A stretch of 64,000 nucleotides of DNA from Citrobacter rodentium NBRC 105723 = DSM 16636 (GCF_021278985.1 NZ_CP082833.1:4278001-4342000); one strand, 5' to 3'; shown: positions 17,762-27,247, counted from the first letter of the stretch. Numbers and translations are program-made. Notes: generated by a model from the letters alone, not told the origin.

Positions 17762-19330
17762 ATGTCGCAGATGATCTTAAGAACCGGCAACGCCGACAGG
17801 CCGGGCGTCAGGCCTGACGGCTGGCCGTGGTTGTTGCCCGCGTTACTGCTGCTGTTGTGGTACTTCGCCGCCCGCGAACAGTGGATGCCGGAGCAGATTT
17901 TACCAGCGCCGTCGGTGGTGGCGGAAACCGCGCTGTCGCTGCTGAACAGTGACCTGCTGGCGCAATGGGGATTTAGTCTCCGCCACCTTGCGTTGGGCCT
18001 GCTGCTGGGGACCGCTGCCGGCACGCTGCTCGGCGCGCTATTTGGCCTGGTGCCGGCAGTTGCCCAACGCGTGGAGCCACTGTTTTACGCGCTGGCGCAA
18101 ATCCCGACGCTGGGCTGGATCCCGCTCTTTATGGTGCTGTTCGGGATTGATAACGGCCTCAAGCTGGCCGTGATTATCAAAACCACCGTTGTGCCGTTGA
18201 CCATCAATACTCAGCAGGCGGTGACCAGCGTGCCGCTGATGCTGAGCGAAGCCGGAAAAGTAATGAACTTTTCTCGCTGGCAGCGCTTACGCTGGCTGGT
18301 GATCCCGGCGAGCCTGCCGGGCTGGTTTACCGGCCTGCGGCTGGCGCTTTCCCAGGCCTGGGTATCGCTGATTGTCGTTGAGCTGCTGGCCTCTTCCGAA
18401 GGAATTGGCTATCTGATGGTCTGGGGTCGCCAGCTGTTTCAACTGGATATCGTTTTCGTCATCATTGTCGTGGTGGGACTGAGCGGCATGATAATGGAAT
18501 GGGCGGCTAACCGGGCCTGTTCCCGGCTGGTGTACTGGCCGCAGCCAGCAGCCGGACGCCTGGCCTGGAAGCCTCAGGCCAGCTGGCGGGCATTACAGCT
18601 ACCGGTTATGCTGCTGGCGCTGTGGCAGCTGGCAAGCCAGTGGTCATGGATCGACAGTACGCTGTTTTCTTCCCCGCAGGCCGTGGCGGAACGTTTTATT
18701 CAGGGCGCCCTGAACGGAGAACTGACCGCGGCGATGCTGGCGAGTCTGGGCCGGGCCTTTGTCGGCGGCGCGCTGGGTATCGCCAGCGGTCTGCTCTGCG
18801 GGTTAATTCTGGCTCTACGCCCGCGCGCCGGGAAGATCTTCACTCCCACGCTTAATGTGCTGCGCCATATTGCTCTGTTTGCCTGGCTACCGCTGCTGAC
18901 CGCATGGGTGGGCAACGATAACGGCGGCAAAATCGTGTTTATTGCCCTCGCCTCATTCTTTCCAATGTTCTTCAGTACGTTGCAGGCCGTACGCCAGCGT
19001 AATCCTCAACTGGATGAGGTCGCCCGCGTGCTGCGTTTAGGCGCGCTCACGCGCCTGCGTTCGCTGATCCTTCCCGGAGCGGCGCCGGGTATTTTTGCCG
19101 GTCTGCGGCTGGCGCTGATCTACGCCTGGCTTGGCAATATCGGTGCGGAATACTTCATGTCTTCGGGGCCTGGGATCGGCAGTCTGATGATCAACGCTCA
19201 GCAACTGCTGGATATGCCGACCATTCTTTGCGGCATGGTGCTGGTGGGCATCACCGGCGCGGCGCTGGATAAAGCCGGACGAGTCCTCGAACTTCGCGCC
19301 ACCCGCTGGCGTCAACAGGAGCCTTTATGA
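17762..19330 (+). CDS. Fused double permease of the sulfonate/sulfate-ester ABC importer (AtsB-like)
   Basis: A 522-aa inner-membrane protein made of two SsuC/TauC-type permease domains in tandem. The first (about 1-250) has the EAA-type segment EAGKVMNFSRWQRLRWLVIP; the second (about 270-520) has DEVARVLRLGALTRLRSLIL. A fused permease matches the arrangement described for AtsB of the Pseudomonas putida atsRBC sulfate-ester importer. Its stop overlaps the ATPase start (ATGA), so the two are translationally coupled. Confidence 0.82.
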   Translation: MSQMILRTGNADRPGVRPDGWPWLLPALLLLLWYFAAREQWMPEQILPAPSVVAETALSLLNSDLLAQWGFSLRHLALGLLLGTAAGTLLGALFGLVPAVAQRVEPLFYALAQIPTLGWIPLFMVLFGIDNGLKLAVIIKTTVVPLTINTQQAVTSVPLMLSEAGKVMNFSRWQRLRWLVIPASLPGWFTGLRLALSQAWVSLIVVELLASSEGIGYLMVWGRQLFQLDIVFVIIVVVGLSGMIMEWAANRACSRLVYWPQPAAGRLAWKPQASWRALQLPVMLLALWQLASQWSWIDSTLFSSPQAVAERFIQGALNGELTAAMLASLGRAFVGGALGIASGLLCGLILALRPRAGKIFTPTLNVLRHIALFAWLPLLTAWVGNDNGGKIVFIALASFFPMFFSTLQAVRQRNPQLDEVARVLRLGALTRLRSLILPGAAPGIFAGLRLALIYAWLGNIGAEYFMSSGPGIGSLMINAQQLLDMPTILCGMVLVGITGAALDKAGRVLELRATRWRQQEPL

Positions 19331-20070
19331 TCTCTTCGACCCTGGTTTCATTTCACCATGTGCGTAAATCCTGGCAACAGGTGACGGCGTTACAGAACGT
19401 CAGTCTTGATATTGCCGCCGGCGAGCTGGTGGCGCTGGTAGGCAGCAGCGGCTGTGGTAAATCAACGCTGCTGCGGATGCTGGTGGGCCTTGAGTCGGTA
19501 TCTCAGGGCGAGATCCGCATCAACGGCGAGCGGGTGACCGGCGTTGGCAAAGAGCGCGGCATTGTCTTCCAGGAGCCGCGCCTGTTCCCCTGGCTTAAGG
19601 TTATCGACAACGTGATGCTCGGCCTGGCGGATGAAAAGCTCAGCCGGGCGGAGAAACGTCAGCGGGCAGAGGAAATGCTGGCACGCGTACAGTTAACCGA
19701 GTTTGCTCACGCGCTGCCCGCTCAGCTTTCCGGCGGTATGGCCCAGCGGGTGGCGATTGCTCGCGGTCTGGTTGCCCGCCCGCAGATTCTGATGCTGGAT
19801 GAACCTTTCAGCGCGCTGGATGCCCTGACGCGCCATACCCTGCAACAGGTACTGCTGCAAATCCACCGTAGCGCAGGAACCACCACCCTACTGGTAACGC
19901 ACGATGTGGAAGAGGCGGTCGCGCTCGCCGATCGAGTCGTGGTGTTCTCACCACGTCCGGGGCGGATACGCGACATTGTCAGTCTGACGCTGCCCCATCC
20001 GCGCCAGCGCGACGATACCGCTTTTATCGCGGCCTGCCGGCAAATTCGTAATCTGATTACTTCTGGCTGA
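19327..20070 (+). CDS. ABC transporter ATP-binding protein (AtsC/SsuB-like)
   Basis: A 247-aa ATPase with Walker A (GSSGCGKST), the signature LSGGMAQRVAIARGL and Walker B (ILMLDEPFSALD). It belongs to the nitrate/sulfonate/taurine import class and energises the fused permease upstream. The start overlaps the permease stop by 4 bp, and the sulfotransferase gene follows after 21 bp with a good ribosome binding site, making one operon. Confidence 0.85.
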   Translation: MISSTLVSFHHVRKSWQQVTALQNVSLDIAAGELVALVGSSGCGKSTLLRMLVGLESVSQGEIRINGERVTGVGKERGIVFQEPRLFPWLKVIDNVMLGLADEKLSRAEKRQRAEEMLARVQLTEFAHALPAQLSGGMAQRVAIARGLVARPQILMLDEPFSALDALTRHTLQQVLLQIHRSAGTTTLLVTHDVEEAVALADRVVVFSPRPGRIRDIVSLTLPHPRQRDDTAFIAACRQIRNLITSG

Positions 20071-20091
20071 TTTTTATTTAAGGAGCACACT

Positions 20092-21891
20092 ATGGGACAT
20101 CCTTCCGTTTATCCGACCGGCGCGACGCTTTACGATCCGCAGCGCGCCTGGAGCGGCTATACGCTTTTCCAGGCCGCCGGGCACGGCGCGGTGCTGGTGG
20201 ATATGAATGGCTGCGTGGTACGGGAATGGCCAGAGCTGCACGGCTTCCCCAACAAAATTCTGCCCGGCGGCGCAATACTCGGCCACAGCGGCGAGCGCGA
20301 TCCGCGCTACGGTATGCAGGATATGCTCGACTTAATCCAGGTGGACTGGGAAGGAAACATCACTTGGCAATTCGACCGCTATGAGCAGATTAGCGACCCG
20401 GGCAGTGAAACGCGCTGGATGGCGCGCGCGCACCATGATTACCAGCGTGCGGGCAACCCGGTCGGCTATTATGCCCCCGGGCTGGAGCCGCAGGTTACGG
20501 GGGGGAATACGCTTATCCTCGCCCATACCAATCTGATTAATGAAGCCATCTCCGACAAGCTGCTGCTGGATGACACCATCATTGAGGTCGACTGGCAGGG
20601 CAACGTGGTGTGGGAGTGGCGCTGCAGCGACCATTTCCATGAGCTTGGCTTTGACGATGCGGCGCGTACCGCGCTGTATAATAACCCGAACATGCGCGCC
20701 AGCGGCGGCGGCATGGGGGACTGGATGCATATCAATTCGATGTCGGCGCTGGGGCCGAATAAGTGGTATGACGCGGGCGATCAACGCTTCCATCCCGACA
20801 ACATTATCTGGGATGCCCGCGAATCCAATATTATCGCCATCATTGATAAGCAGAGCGGTAAAATCGTCTGGCAGCTTGGTCCGGACTACAGCAAACCGGA
20901 GCTGAAGCACATCGGCTGGATCATCGGCCAGCACCACGCGCATTTAATTCCACAAGGGTTGCCCGGCGCGGGGAACATCCTGATCTTTGATAACGGTGGC
21001 TGGGCCGGATACGGGGCGCCGAACCCGGCCTCGGCGGACGGGATAAAAAATGCCTGGCGCGATTATTCGCGGGTCCTTGAGATTAACCCGATTACCCTTG
21101 ATATTGAGTGGCGCTACTCCCCTTATGAAGCGGATCTACCGCAGCCAACCGATTCATATCGTTTTTACAGCCCGTACATCAGTAATATGCAACGCCTGGA
21201 AAATGGCAATACCTTGATTAACGAAGGTTCTAATGGCCGTATTTTTGAAGTGACCCGCGATCATGAGATTGTCTGGGAGTACATCTCGCCGTTCTGGGGC
21301 AAGACGCTGAATAACAATATGGTCTATCGCGCTTACCGTATTCCGTATTTCTGGATCCCGCAGCTCACTCAGCCACAGGAAACGCCGATTGCCGCTGTTG
21401 ACGTACGTACTCTGCGCCAGCCCAGCGCGGCGGCGGCGGGTCCGGCGCAAAGCGTCGTACGGGTTGCGGGCGTGCAGCCGTACAGCAAAAACGCCGATGC
21501 GCTATGCGTGGCAACCGATAACGATACCCTGCGCCGTAGTCCGAAGCTGTTTCAGGTAGCGGAAAGCGCGTTCAGGCCGGTAAACGCGGCGAGCGAGCTG
21601 GAGAGTGAACGACCAGTGCTGTTATTTGTGGGCGCGGAGCGCTGTGTGCACTGCCGTAAACTCTGGCAACTGCTGGCGCATGAGCAGCTCCAGTCGCCAC
21701 TTGCCGCGCTGGATACCTGCTATCTGGATGCCGATCGGAACCAGGAACTTGCCGCTGCTCTCGGTGTACGCGGTCTGCCGACGCTGCTGGTGCTAAAACA
21801 CGGTCAGCCCGCGCAGCGCGGGCCGCAAACGCTGTCTTTGGAGGCGCTGGCAGGCTGGTTGAAAAATGTCGAAGGGGAACAGCAGAAATAA
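20092..21891 (+). CDS. Arylsulfate sulfotransferase (ASST) fused to a thioredoxin-like domain
   Basis: A 599-aa protein. Residues about 1-440 are an ASST-type propeller (HDYQRAGNPVGYY, DWMHINSMSALG, IIGQHHAHLIPQG, ENGNTLINEGSNGR). Residues about 500-599 form a thioredoxin-like domain with CVHC (RCVHCRKLW) and RGLPTLLVL. No signal peptide is present, unlike the periplasmic E. coli AssT, so cytoplasmic action is expected. ASSTs transfer sulfate from one phenolic compound to another without PAPS. Co-transcription with the importer suggests use of imported sulfate esters. aaggag precedes the ATG. Confidence 0.82.
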   Translation: MGHPSVYPTGATLYDPQRAWSGYTLFQAAGHGAVLVDMNGCVVREWPELHGFPNKILPGGAILGHSGERDPRYGMQDMLDLIQVDWEGNITWQFDRYEQISDPGSETRWMARAHHDYQRAGNPVGYYAPGLEPQVTGGNTLILAHTNLINEAISDKLLLDDTIIEVDWQGNVVWEWRCSDHFHELGFDDAARTALYNNPNMRASGGGMGDWMHINSMSALGPNKWYDAGDQRFHPDNIIWDARESNIIAIIDKQSGKIVWQLGPDYSKPELKHIGWIIGQHHAHLIPQGLPGAGNILIFDNGGWAGYGAPNPASADGIKNAWRDYSRVLEINPITLDIEWRYSPYEADLPQPTDSYRFYSPYISNMQRLENGNTLINEGSNGRIFEVTRDHEIVWEYISPFWGKTLNNNMVYRAYRIPYFWIPQLTQPQETPIAAVDVRTLRQPSAAAAGPAQSVVRVAGVQPYSKNADALCVATDNDTLRRSPKLFQVAESAFRPVNAASELESERPVLLFVGAERCVHCRKLWQLLAHEQLQSPLAALDTCYLDADRNQELAAALGVRGLPTLLVLKHGQPAQRGPQTLSLEALAGWLKNVEGEQQK

Positions 21892-21965
21892 GAGCCCGGA
21901 CAATCAGGGCTATTATATTTGCTATTTTTCATCCGGACAGCGCTCGCGCAAAACGCGTAAGTATA

Positions 21966-22193
21966 TTGAACACCTCCCGGGCGGCCAGAAGAGAGAACTT
22001 CGCGAGTAATCCTCACGTATACGTAATACGCGAGGATTATTCGCGCATAGTTGAGCAAATGAATGCATTGCATAAACCAAAAATATTCAACCCATTTCCC
22101 ATCGCTGAGCCCGCGAAACAGAGAGTCATTCTGCACATGATTCGGGGCGACAGAACTATTTCAGATCTTAGTGCGCATCATATTTATACCTGA
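21966..22193 (+). CDS. Small conserved ORF upstream of autotransporter 1 (repeat copy 1)
   Basis: The reading frame contains MNALHKPKIFN, RVILHMIRGDR and TISDLSAHHIY, matching MDALHNPKMFN, KVILNEVRGDR and SISDLSARHIY in the copy at 30658-30906. The conserved part begins at an ATG at 22059. Here the frame ends with UGA where copy 2 reads Arg, but homology continues past it (LPVNRNS). So this copy is probably truncated. Function not recognised; a small regulator paired with the autotransporter is one possibility. Confidence 0.45.
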   Translation: MNTSRAARRENFASNPHVYVIREDYSRIVEQMNALHKPKIFNPFPIAEPAKQRVILHMIRGDRTISDLSAHHIYT

Positions 22194-22445
22194 TTGCCTG
22201 TGAACAGAAATAGCACATCTGACCGTATAATGGTCATACTGAAGAATTAAATTAATACGCAATCAGATATTTATAGTGATTACCACTACCTTTAATCAAG
22301 ATGTTAAGATAAAAACAAAATATTAACATTGCTTGCCGATCGGGCAGTCCTGTTGTTAATATCAGTTTCGTGAATATATATATTCATCAGAAATGGAATC
22401 AGCAGTAAAAAGCTGAAATCTCCGCGTACAGGAGAGGGAAATCCT

Positions 22446-22502
22446 ATGCCACTGACGTTAATGCCGGTTGTTCAGTTCCCCCCTGCCTGTTATCGACGCT
22501 GA
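22446..22502 (+). CDS. Putative 18-codon leader peptide before autotransporter 1
   Basis: An ATG preceded by an aggagaggg ribosome binding site encodes MPLTLMPVVQFPPACYRR and stops 2 nt before a strong hairpin. The start of the peptide (MPLTL) and its ribosome binding site are conserved before autotransporter 2. Translation of this leader could govern folding of the hairpin. Confidence 0.4.
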   Translation: MPLTLMPVVQFPPACYRR

Positions 22503-22503
22503 T

Positions 22504-22526
22504 GAAGATCCGGTCCCCGGATCTTC
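22504..22526 (+). promoter_or_regulatory. Conserved leader hairpin, autotransporter 1
   Basis: gaagatccgg-tcc-ccggatcttc, a perfect 10-bp stem with a 3-nt loop, 56 nt before the autotransporter start. The copy at 31170-31191 keeps both arms exactly. No U-tract follows. Confidence 0.6.
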
Positions 22527-22582
22527 AGGGGAGTTTTACGCCGTCAACCGGCTATATGGAGTATTACTGAAAAGGATCGTCT

Positions 22583-25465
22583 ATGGAAATTACTGCATTC
22601 CGACAGTTCAGCGAAACACAGCGCATATTTGGCCTGGGTATCTTCTGTATTGGTCTTGCTATTTATCCCGGATATTCGCTGGGGGCGACGATCGGCAGCC
22701 AGAACGGGGCCCTGATTGAAGTCAGCGACGGGGACCATATCGTTGCCGATACCGCTGGTGACAACCTTTACGGTGTAACAACCACTCCGGGCCAGCAGGC
22801 TACCGTCAGGCTCGGCAGCGGGGTCTCCGTCACGGTGGACGATCCTGACAGGAACGCCAGAGGTGTTCTGGTTCAGGGAGCAAACAGCGTTCTGACCGCC
22901 GATCGGCTGACCGTCAACGTCAATGGCAAGAACGCTAAAGGACTCTGGCTCTCCTCAGACACTATTCAGGCCGATCTTGGCACAGGAAGCGTTATTGCGG
23001 CATCGGCTTCAGGGAGTTCTCTTGCTGAGGGCATTAGTGTCGGAAATGGCTCTGCCCTGACGGCCGATCACCTGACAGTGGAGGCGACCGGCCTTAGCAG
23101 CACGGGTCTGAACATCAGCGGTTATGGTAGCCGCGCCGATCTGGGGAGCGGGAGTGTTATCAACACCAGCGGCAGTAACAGCACCGGCATTTACGTTGCA
23201 GGCATGAACGGTAACGCCGCCCGGGGGCCAGCGCAACTGACCGCAACAGCTCTTACCATAAAGGCTGAAGCTGAAGGTTCGATCGCTTACGGGATGTACA
23301 TTCGGGAGAATGCGGTGGTCGATATCGGCACGGGCAGCGTAATCACCGCTGCCAGCGATTACGCCATGGGGGTCCTGATCGAGGACTCCGGGCAGTTCAA
23401 CGCTGACGCTCTGACAATCGATGTGCAGGGAATCTTTGCTGGCGGAATCGACGTGCGGGGCGGCAGTGCAACGGTCGGTGCAGACAGCCATATCAGCTCT
23501 GCGGCAGGAAGCGCGCTGTTCGCATTCGGGGCAGACTCCACGATAACCTTCAGAGGCTCAGAGAACGCACGCAATACACTATTTTCCGGCTTTGCTGCTG
23601 TGGGAGCCCAGGAGTACGCTTCCATCACGCTCTCTGACACGGATATCACCGTTGATGGCGGTGGTGACTTCGCGGCGGGATTAGCGACGTCAGATGACGG
23701 AACCATCAGTGGGGAAAATCTTAGCGTGACCGGCGCTGCGGGTACGGCGGGCCTGTATGTCATGCGCGGCGGCAGTATCGACCTGACTGGCGATCTCTCT
23801 GTCTCAATGGCCTCAGCGGACGAGACAGCATTCGGCACTCAGCATTATAACGGCTATGCCCCAGGCAGCATCAGTGCGACCGGCAAAATGCTGATCGTCG
23901 GCAGCGCAGATGCCCGCGGAGGCAAAATCGATATCGATATGGCCCCCGGTTCGGTATGGACCGGGAAAGCCTTCAGCGATAACGTCAATGGCGGCTACCT
24001 GAATGTCGCACTGAATAACAGCGTCTGGAATCTCTCCGGCAGTTCAAATCTGGATAACCTCTCCCTGACCGGCTCGACGGTGGACTTCGCCAGCATGGCC
24101 AGCGATCCCGATGTTTTCAGTACGCTCACCGTCGCCAGCCTGAGCGGTAACGGGTCGTTCGTGATGCGTACAGACCTGGTCGGTGACGGTAACGGCGTGA
24201 ACAATGGCGGCGATTTACTCAGGGTGACCGGCAGCAGTGCGGGAAGCCACCTGCTGACCATCAAAAACCAGGGAAGTATGGCCACGACCGGCAATGAGGT
24301 GCTCACTGTGGTCGAAACCGCTGATGGCGGCGCATCATTTGCCGCGGCTTCTGATGTTGAACTGGGGGGTTACCTGTACAGCGTTCGACAGAGCGGAACG
24401 AACTGGGAACTCTATTCTTCAGGGCAGGTTCCCGATCCTGTACCAGCTCCGGAACCAGCACCGACACCGGCTCCTGTGCCAACCCCGGGACCTGCTTCGA
24501 CACCAGAACCGGTACCGACGCCGGTCCCCGCCCCCGCGCCTGGCAGACCGCAGCTGACAAATGCGGCGGATGCCGGCGGAAACTATCTCAACGTGGGCTA
24601 TGTGCTCAGCTATGTGGAAACCAGCACCCTTATGCAGCGGATGGGCAATCTGCGCCAGCAGAACGGTAAGGGTGATATGTGGATCAAAGGCTACGGCGGT
24701 AAGGCGGACAGCTTTGCCGGTGGCAGTCTGGACGGGTTCAGTATGAACTACAGCGGGTTCCAAATCGGCGCGGATAAACGCGTGTCTGAAGACCTGCCGC
24801 TGTCAGTCGGTCTGTTTTTAGGCACCACCAGCGCCTCACCTGATTACCGGGGCGGTGATGGCTCCGTGCGTTCAGACTATGCGGGCCTGTATGCCAGCTG
24901 GATTGCGGCGAATGGCTTCTACAGCGATCTGGTGCTGAAAGGCAGCCGGCAGAAAAACAGTTTTACGGTCCGCGACAGCCAGAATAACCGGGTGTCCGGC
25001 GATGGCAACTCGTCAGGCGTCAGCGTCTCGCTGGAAGCGGGACAGCGGTTTGCCCTGCCGGTGCCAACAGCCGGTTTTTATGCCGAGCCTCAGCTGCAGT
25101 TCACCTGGAACCACCAGAACTCCACCGGAATGCGGGCCAGCAACGGGCTTGACACAGACCTGGGCAGCTACGAATCCCTTCTGGGACGGGCCAGCCTTCT
25201 GCTGGGGTATGAGAAGGAGACGGGCAACAGCCGGGTGAACGTCTACCTGAAAACGGGCGCCATCCGGGAGTTTGCAGGCGACACATCGTTCACCCTCAAT
25301 GGCTCGCGCGAGAATCACAGCTTCAGGGGGAACGGCTGGAACAACGGGCTGGGCGTCAGCGCGCAGTTTAACAACGCGCACACGCTGTACCTGGAGGTCG
25401 ACAGTACATCTGGGGAGACGTTTAACCAGCGTCAGGTAAATGCGGGATACCGCTTCAGCTTCTGA
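22583..25465 (+). CDS. Type V secreted autotransporter adhesin-like protein 1
   Basis: A 960-aa classical autotransporter. It has an N-terminal signal-like segment (FGLGIFCIGLAIYPGYSLGA), a repeat-rich passenger of beta-helix type (GTGSVIxA, SALTADxLTV and SxGLNI motifs), a Pro-rich linker around residues 615-650 (PAPEPAPTPAPVPTPGPAST), and a C-terminal beta-barrel of ~280 residues ending YRFSF. The ribosome binding site aaagga precedes the ATG at 22583. From about residue 400 on it is nearly identical to autotransporter 2; the passenger differs more. Surface adhesion or aggregation is the usual role. Confidence 0.85.
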   Translation: MEITAFRQFSETQRIFGLGIFCIGLAIYPGYSLGATIGSQNGALIEVSDGDHIVADTAGDNLYGVTTTPGQQATVRLGSGVSVTVDDPDRNARGVLVQGANSVLTADRLTVNVNGKNAKGLWLSSDTIQADLGTGSVIAASASGSSLAEGISVGNGSALTADHLTVEATGLSSTGLNISGYGSRADLGSGSVINTSGSNSTGIYVAGMNGNAARGPAQLTATALTIKAEAEGSIAYGMYIRENAVVDIGTGSVITAASDYAMGVLIEDSGQFNADALTIDVQGIFAGGIDVRGGSATVGADSHISSAAGSALFAFGADSTITFRGSENARNTLFSGFAAVGAQEYASITLSDTDITVDGGGDFAAGLATSDDGTISGENLSVTGAAGTAGLYVMRGGSIDLTGDLSVSMASADETAFGTQHYNGYAPGSISATGKMLIVGSADARGGKIDIDMAPGSVWTGKAFSDNVNGGYLNVALNNSVWNLSGSSNLDNLSLTGSTVDFASMASDPDVFSTLTVASLSGNGSFVMRTDLVGDGNGVNNGGDLLRVTGSSAGSHLLTIKNQGSMATTGNEVLTVVETADGGASFAAASDVELGGYLYSVRQSGTNWELYSSGQVPDPVPAPEPAPTPAPVPTPGPASTPEPVPTPVPAPAPGRPQLTNAADAGGNYLNVGYVLSYVETSTLMQRMGNLRQQNGKGDMWIKGYGGKADSFAGGSLDGFSMNYSGFQIGADKRVSEDLPLSVGLFLGTTSASPDYRGGDGSVRSDYAGLYASWIAANGFYSDLVLKGSRQKNSFTVRDSQNNRVSGDGNSSGVSVSLEAGQRFALPVPTAGFYAEPQLQFTWNHQNSTGMRASNGLDTDLGSYESLLGRASLLLGYEKETGNSRVNVYLKTGAIREFAGDTSFTLNGSRENHSFRGNGWNNGLGVSAQFNNAHTLYLEVDSTSGETFNQRQVNAGYRFSF

Positions 25466-25498
25466 TAGCGTGAAGCACTGATTTCCCCGTCCTGTACT

Positions 25499-25526
25499 AA
25501 CCCGGTAGGCGATTACCGGGTTTTTT
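25499..25526 (+). terminator. Terminator of autotransporter 1
   Basis: aacccggta-ggcga-ttaccgggtt followed by six Ts. The copy after autotransporter 2 (34130-34146) has the same stem. Confidence 0.85.
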
Positions 25527-25601
25527 ATATAAAATGAATGAAGAAATGACAACTCGTACAAAAAAGTAGACATCGCTAACCCCCATACGGAGAACACCCA
25601 C

Positions 25602-26111
25602 ATAAAGTTCAGTATCATCCCCGCACATCCCGGGCACTTTGCCGCCCTTCGCGCCATCGAGCTGGCAGCCTTTGAAACGCTACGCCACGCAGGGGCTATG
25701 CGCGGCCCGGCGAGCGCATGTAGCCTGGACGAATTAAGCGATTTCAGCCGTAACGGGCTACTGCTTGCAGCCTATACGCCAGATGCCGTTCCCGTCGGAT
25801 TCATCGCAGGAAAAGTCGAAGGCAAATGGATGCATATCGCAGAAATGGATGTGCATCCGGACTGGCAGCGACGTGGGATCGGCAAACGACTGATGCAGGC
25901 AATTCTCCATAAGGGAAAGCTACGCGGCCTGACAGGCGCCACGCTAACAACGGATAAAATGGCCCCATTTAATGCCAGGTTTTACGCCAGGTCAGGTTTT
26001 GAGATTGTGGAAGGAGATGCGCGACCGCTGCATTTGGCGGCCATGATTGAGGATGAGTTCGCAAAAGGTTTCGATCCATCACGTCGGGTAGCAATGAGCA
26101 TTGTCTTTTAA
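25602..26111 (+). CDS. GNAT-family N-acetyltransferase, start codon uncertain
   Basis: The GNAT core is clear: MHIAEMDVHPDWQRRGIGKR (acetyl-CoA loop RRGIGKRL), then NARFYARSGFEIVE. The first ATG in frame is at 25698, giving 137 aa. However, coding sequence runs back to 25602 (KFSIIPAHPGHFAALRAIEL), where an ATA stands at the expected start with cggag 9 nt upstream. An original ATG may have mutated to ATA; translation from 25698 would lose 32 residues. Substrate unknown. Confidence 0.65.
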   Translation: MKFSIIPAHPGHFAALRAIELAAFETLRHAGAMRGPASACSLDELSDFSRNGLLLAAYTPDAVPVGFIAGKVEGKWMHIAEMDVHPDWQRRGIGKRLMQAILHKGKLRGLTGATLTTDKMAPFNARFYARSGFEIVEGDARPLHLAAMIEDEFAKGFDPSRRVAMSIVF

Positions 26112-26210
26112 TTCACTGATTATTGTGTCAGCAGCGGATATTCAGGCAAAACGCAAACCGTTACGGTGAAGTTATAAATTTTATTATTAAACTTAAATAC
26201 GGGACTCACA

Positions 26211-27119
26211 TCACAAGTTACGGGTCAGTTCTTCGATGTTGCCGGAAAGCATATCCAGCAGGGATCTGACATACATATTATTATTTCCCTGATGCCACAT
26301 CGCGCTCAGGGGAAGCCCTTCAATATGCTGCATCGGCGAGAGAGGAAGATACCTGACACCGTCAGCATTCATATTTTTATAGGATGCTGGCACCAAGGCA
26401 ATGCCCAGCCCGGCAGCGACTAAACTCAGAATGGTCTGTTTCTCCTCAGCATACTGCGCAATAACAGGAGATCTGCCGCCAGCTTTGAAGACATTCATCG
26501 TTAAATCATGGCTGTGGGGCCTTGTGCGTCTTTCCGGCACAATAACCGGTTCATTAAAGAAATCATCAATACTGACTTCGTCATAACTGACCAACCGGTG
26601 AAGGGCAGGAACAGCGAGCACACAGCTTTCATTAGCGATAAACCTCGTCGTCAGCGTTGCATCAACATCTTCGGGCGGACGAACAAAGATAATATCCAGC
26701 CACCCTGAAATGAGCCGCGGAATAAGACTGTGAGACTTATCTTCCGTAATATGGATATCCGCTTCAGGATACTGCCTGACAAAAAGATTAAGTAATTCCG
26801 GTAATAACCCTCTGGCGGCGCTGTCAATTGCACCGATCCGCAATGTTCTTTTCTGCGACGGTATATTTTTCCGGAATCGCAGCCGTAACGCATCAAAATC
26901 AGCAATGACAACCTTAGCCTCATTTAAGAATTCTGCCCCTTCCGGAGTCAGCGATACGTTGCGGGTCGATCGATTCAGCAACCTTATCGCCAGATCTTCC
27001 TCCAGTAGTTTGATGAAACGACTGAGTGACGCAGGCATCATTTCGAGTTTACGGGCAGCCCGGCCAAAGTGAAGTTCATCACCTAACACCACAAAGCAAC
27101 GCAGCTGATTTATATCCAT
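26211..27119 (-). CDS. LysR-family regulator, probably of the tartrate genes
   Basis: A 302-aa LysR-type regulator with an N-terminal helix-turn-helix (MDINQLRCFVVLGDELHFGR, LSRFIKLLEEDL) and a substrate-binding domain with the usual GLGIALVP segment. It is divergent from the tartrate transporter/dehydrogenase operon, the standard geometry for a LysR regulator and its target. A role like that of TtuA in Agrobacterium vitis is inferred from context. Confidence 0.8.
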   Translation of the reverse strand: MDINQLRCFVVLGDELHFGRAARKLEMMPASLSRFIKLLEEDLAIRLLNRSTRNVSLTPEGAEFLNEAKVVIADFDALRLRFRKNIPSQKRTLRIGAIDSAARGLLPELLNLFVRQYPEADIHITEDKSHSLIPRLISGWLDIIFVRPPEDVDATLTTRFIANESCVLAVPALHRLVSYDEVSIDDFFNEPVIVPERRTRPHSHDLTMNVFKAGGRSPVIAQYAEEKQTILSLVAAGLGIALVPASYKNMNADGVRYLPLSPMQHIEGLPLSAMWHQGNNNMYVRSLLDMLSGNIEELTRNL

Positions 27120-27247
27120 TTTTTCACCAGAATCAGATTATATAAATTATTTGTATAAAGTAGTGCTGATGATAAAGCCGCCTAAAACCTCATAATAAAA
27201 TCATAACAAAACCATAACAACCCTACACTACTATGGAGCATCCCGAA

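Larger units (their letters stand above)
22194..22582. promoter_or_regulatory. Upstream region of autotransporter 1
   Basis: This spacer is homologous to 30907-31248 upstream of autotransporter 2. Conserved blocks include aatggaatcagcag and cctgttgttaatatc, a short leader ORF (22446-22502) and a hairpin (22504-22526). Conservation of a long untranslated region in both copies suggests a regulatory role. Confidence 0.5.

Noticed and set aside
21892..21925. Terminator after the sulfotransferase (agccc...gggct)
   Set aside because: Only a 5-bp stem with a 9-nt loop and a broken T tract; too weak to list.
24418..24545. Pro-rich repeat region in autotransporter 1 as a DNA repeat array
   Set aside because: It is the in-frame proline linker of the protein, variable in length between the two copies, not a CRISPR or satellite.
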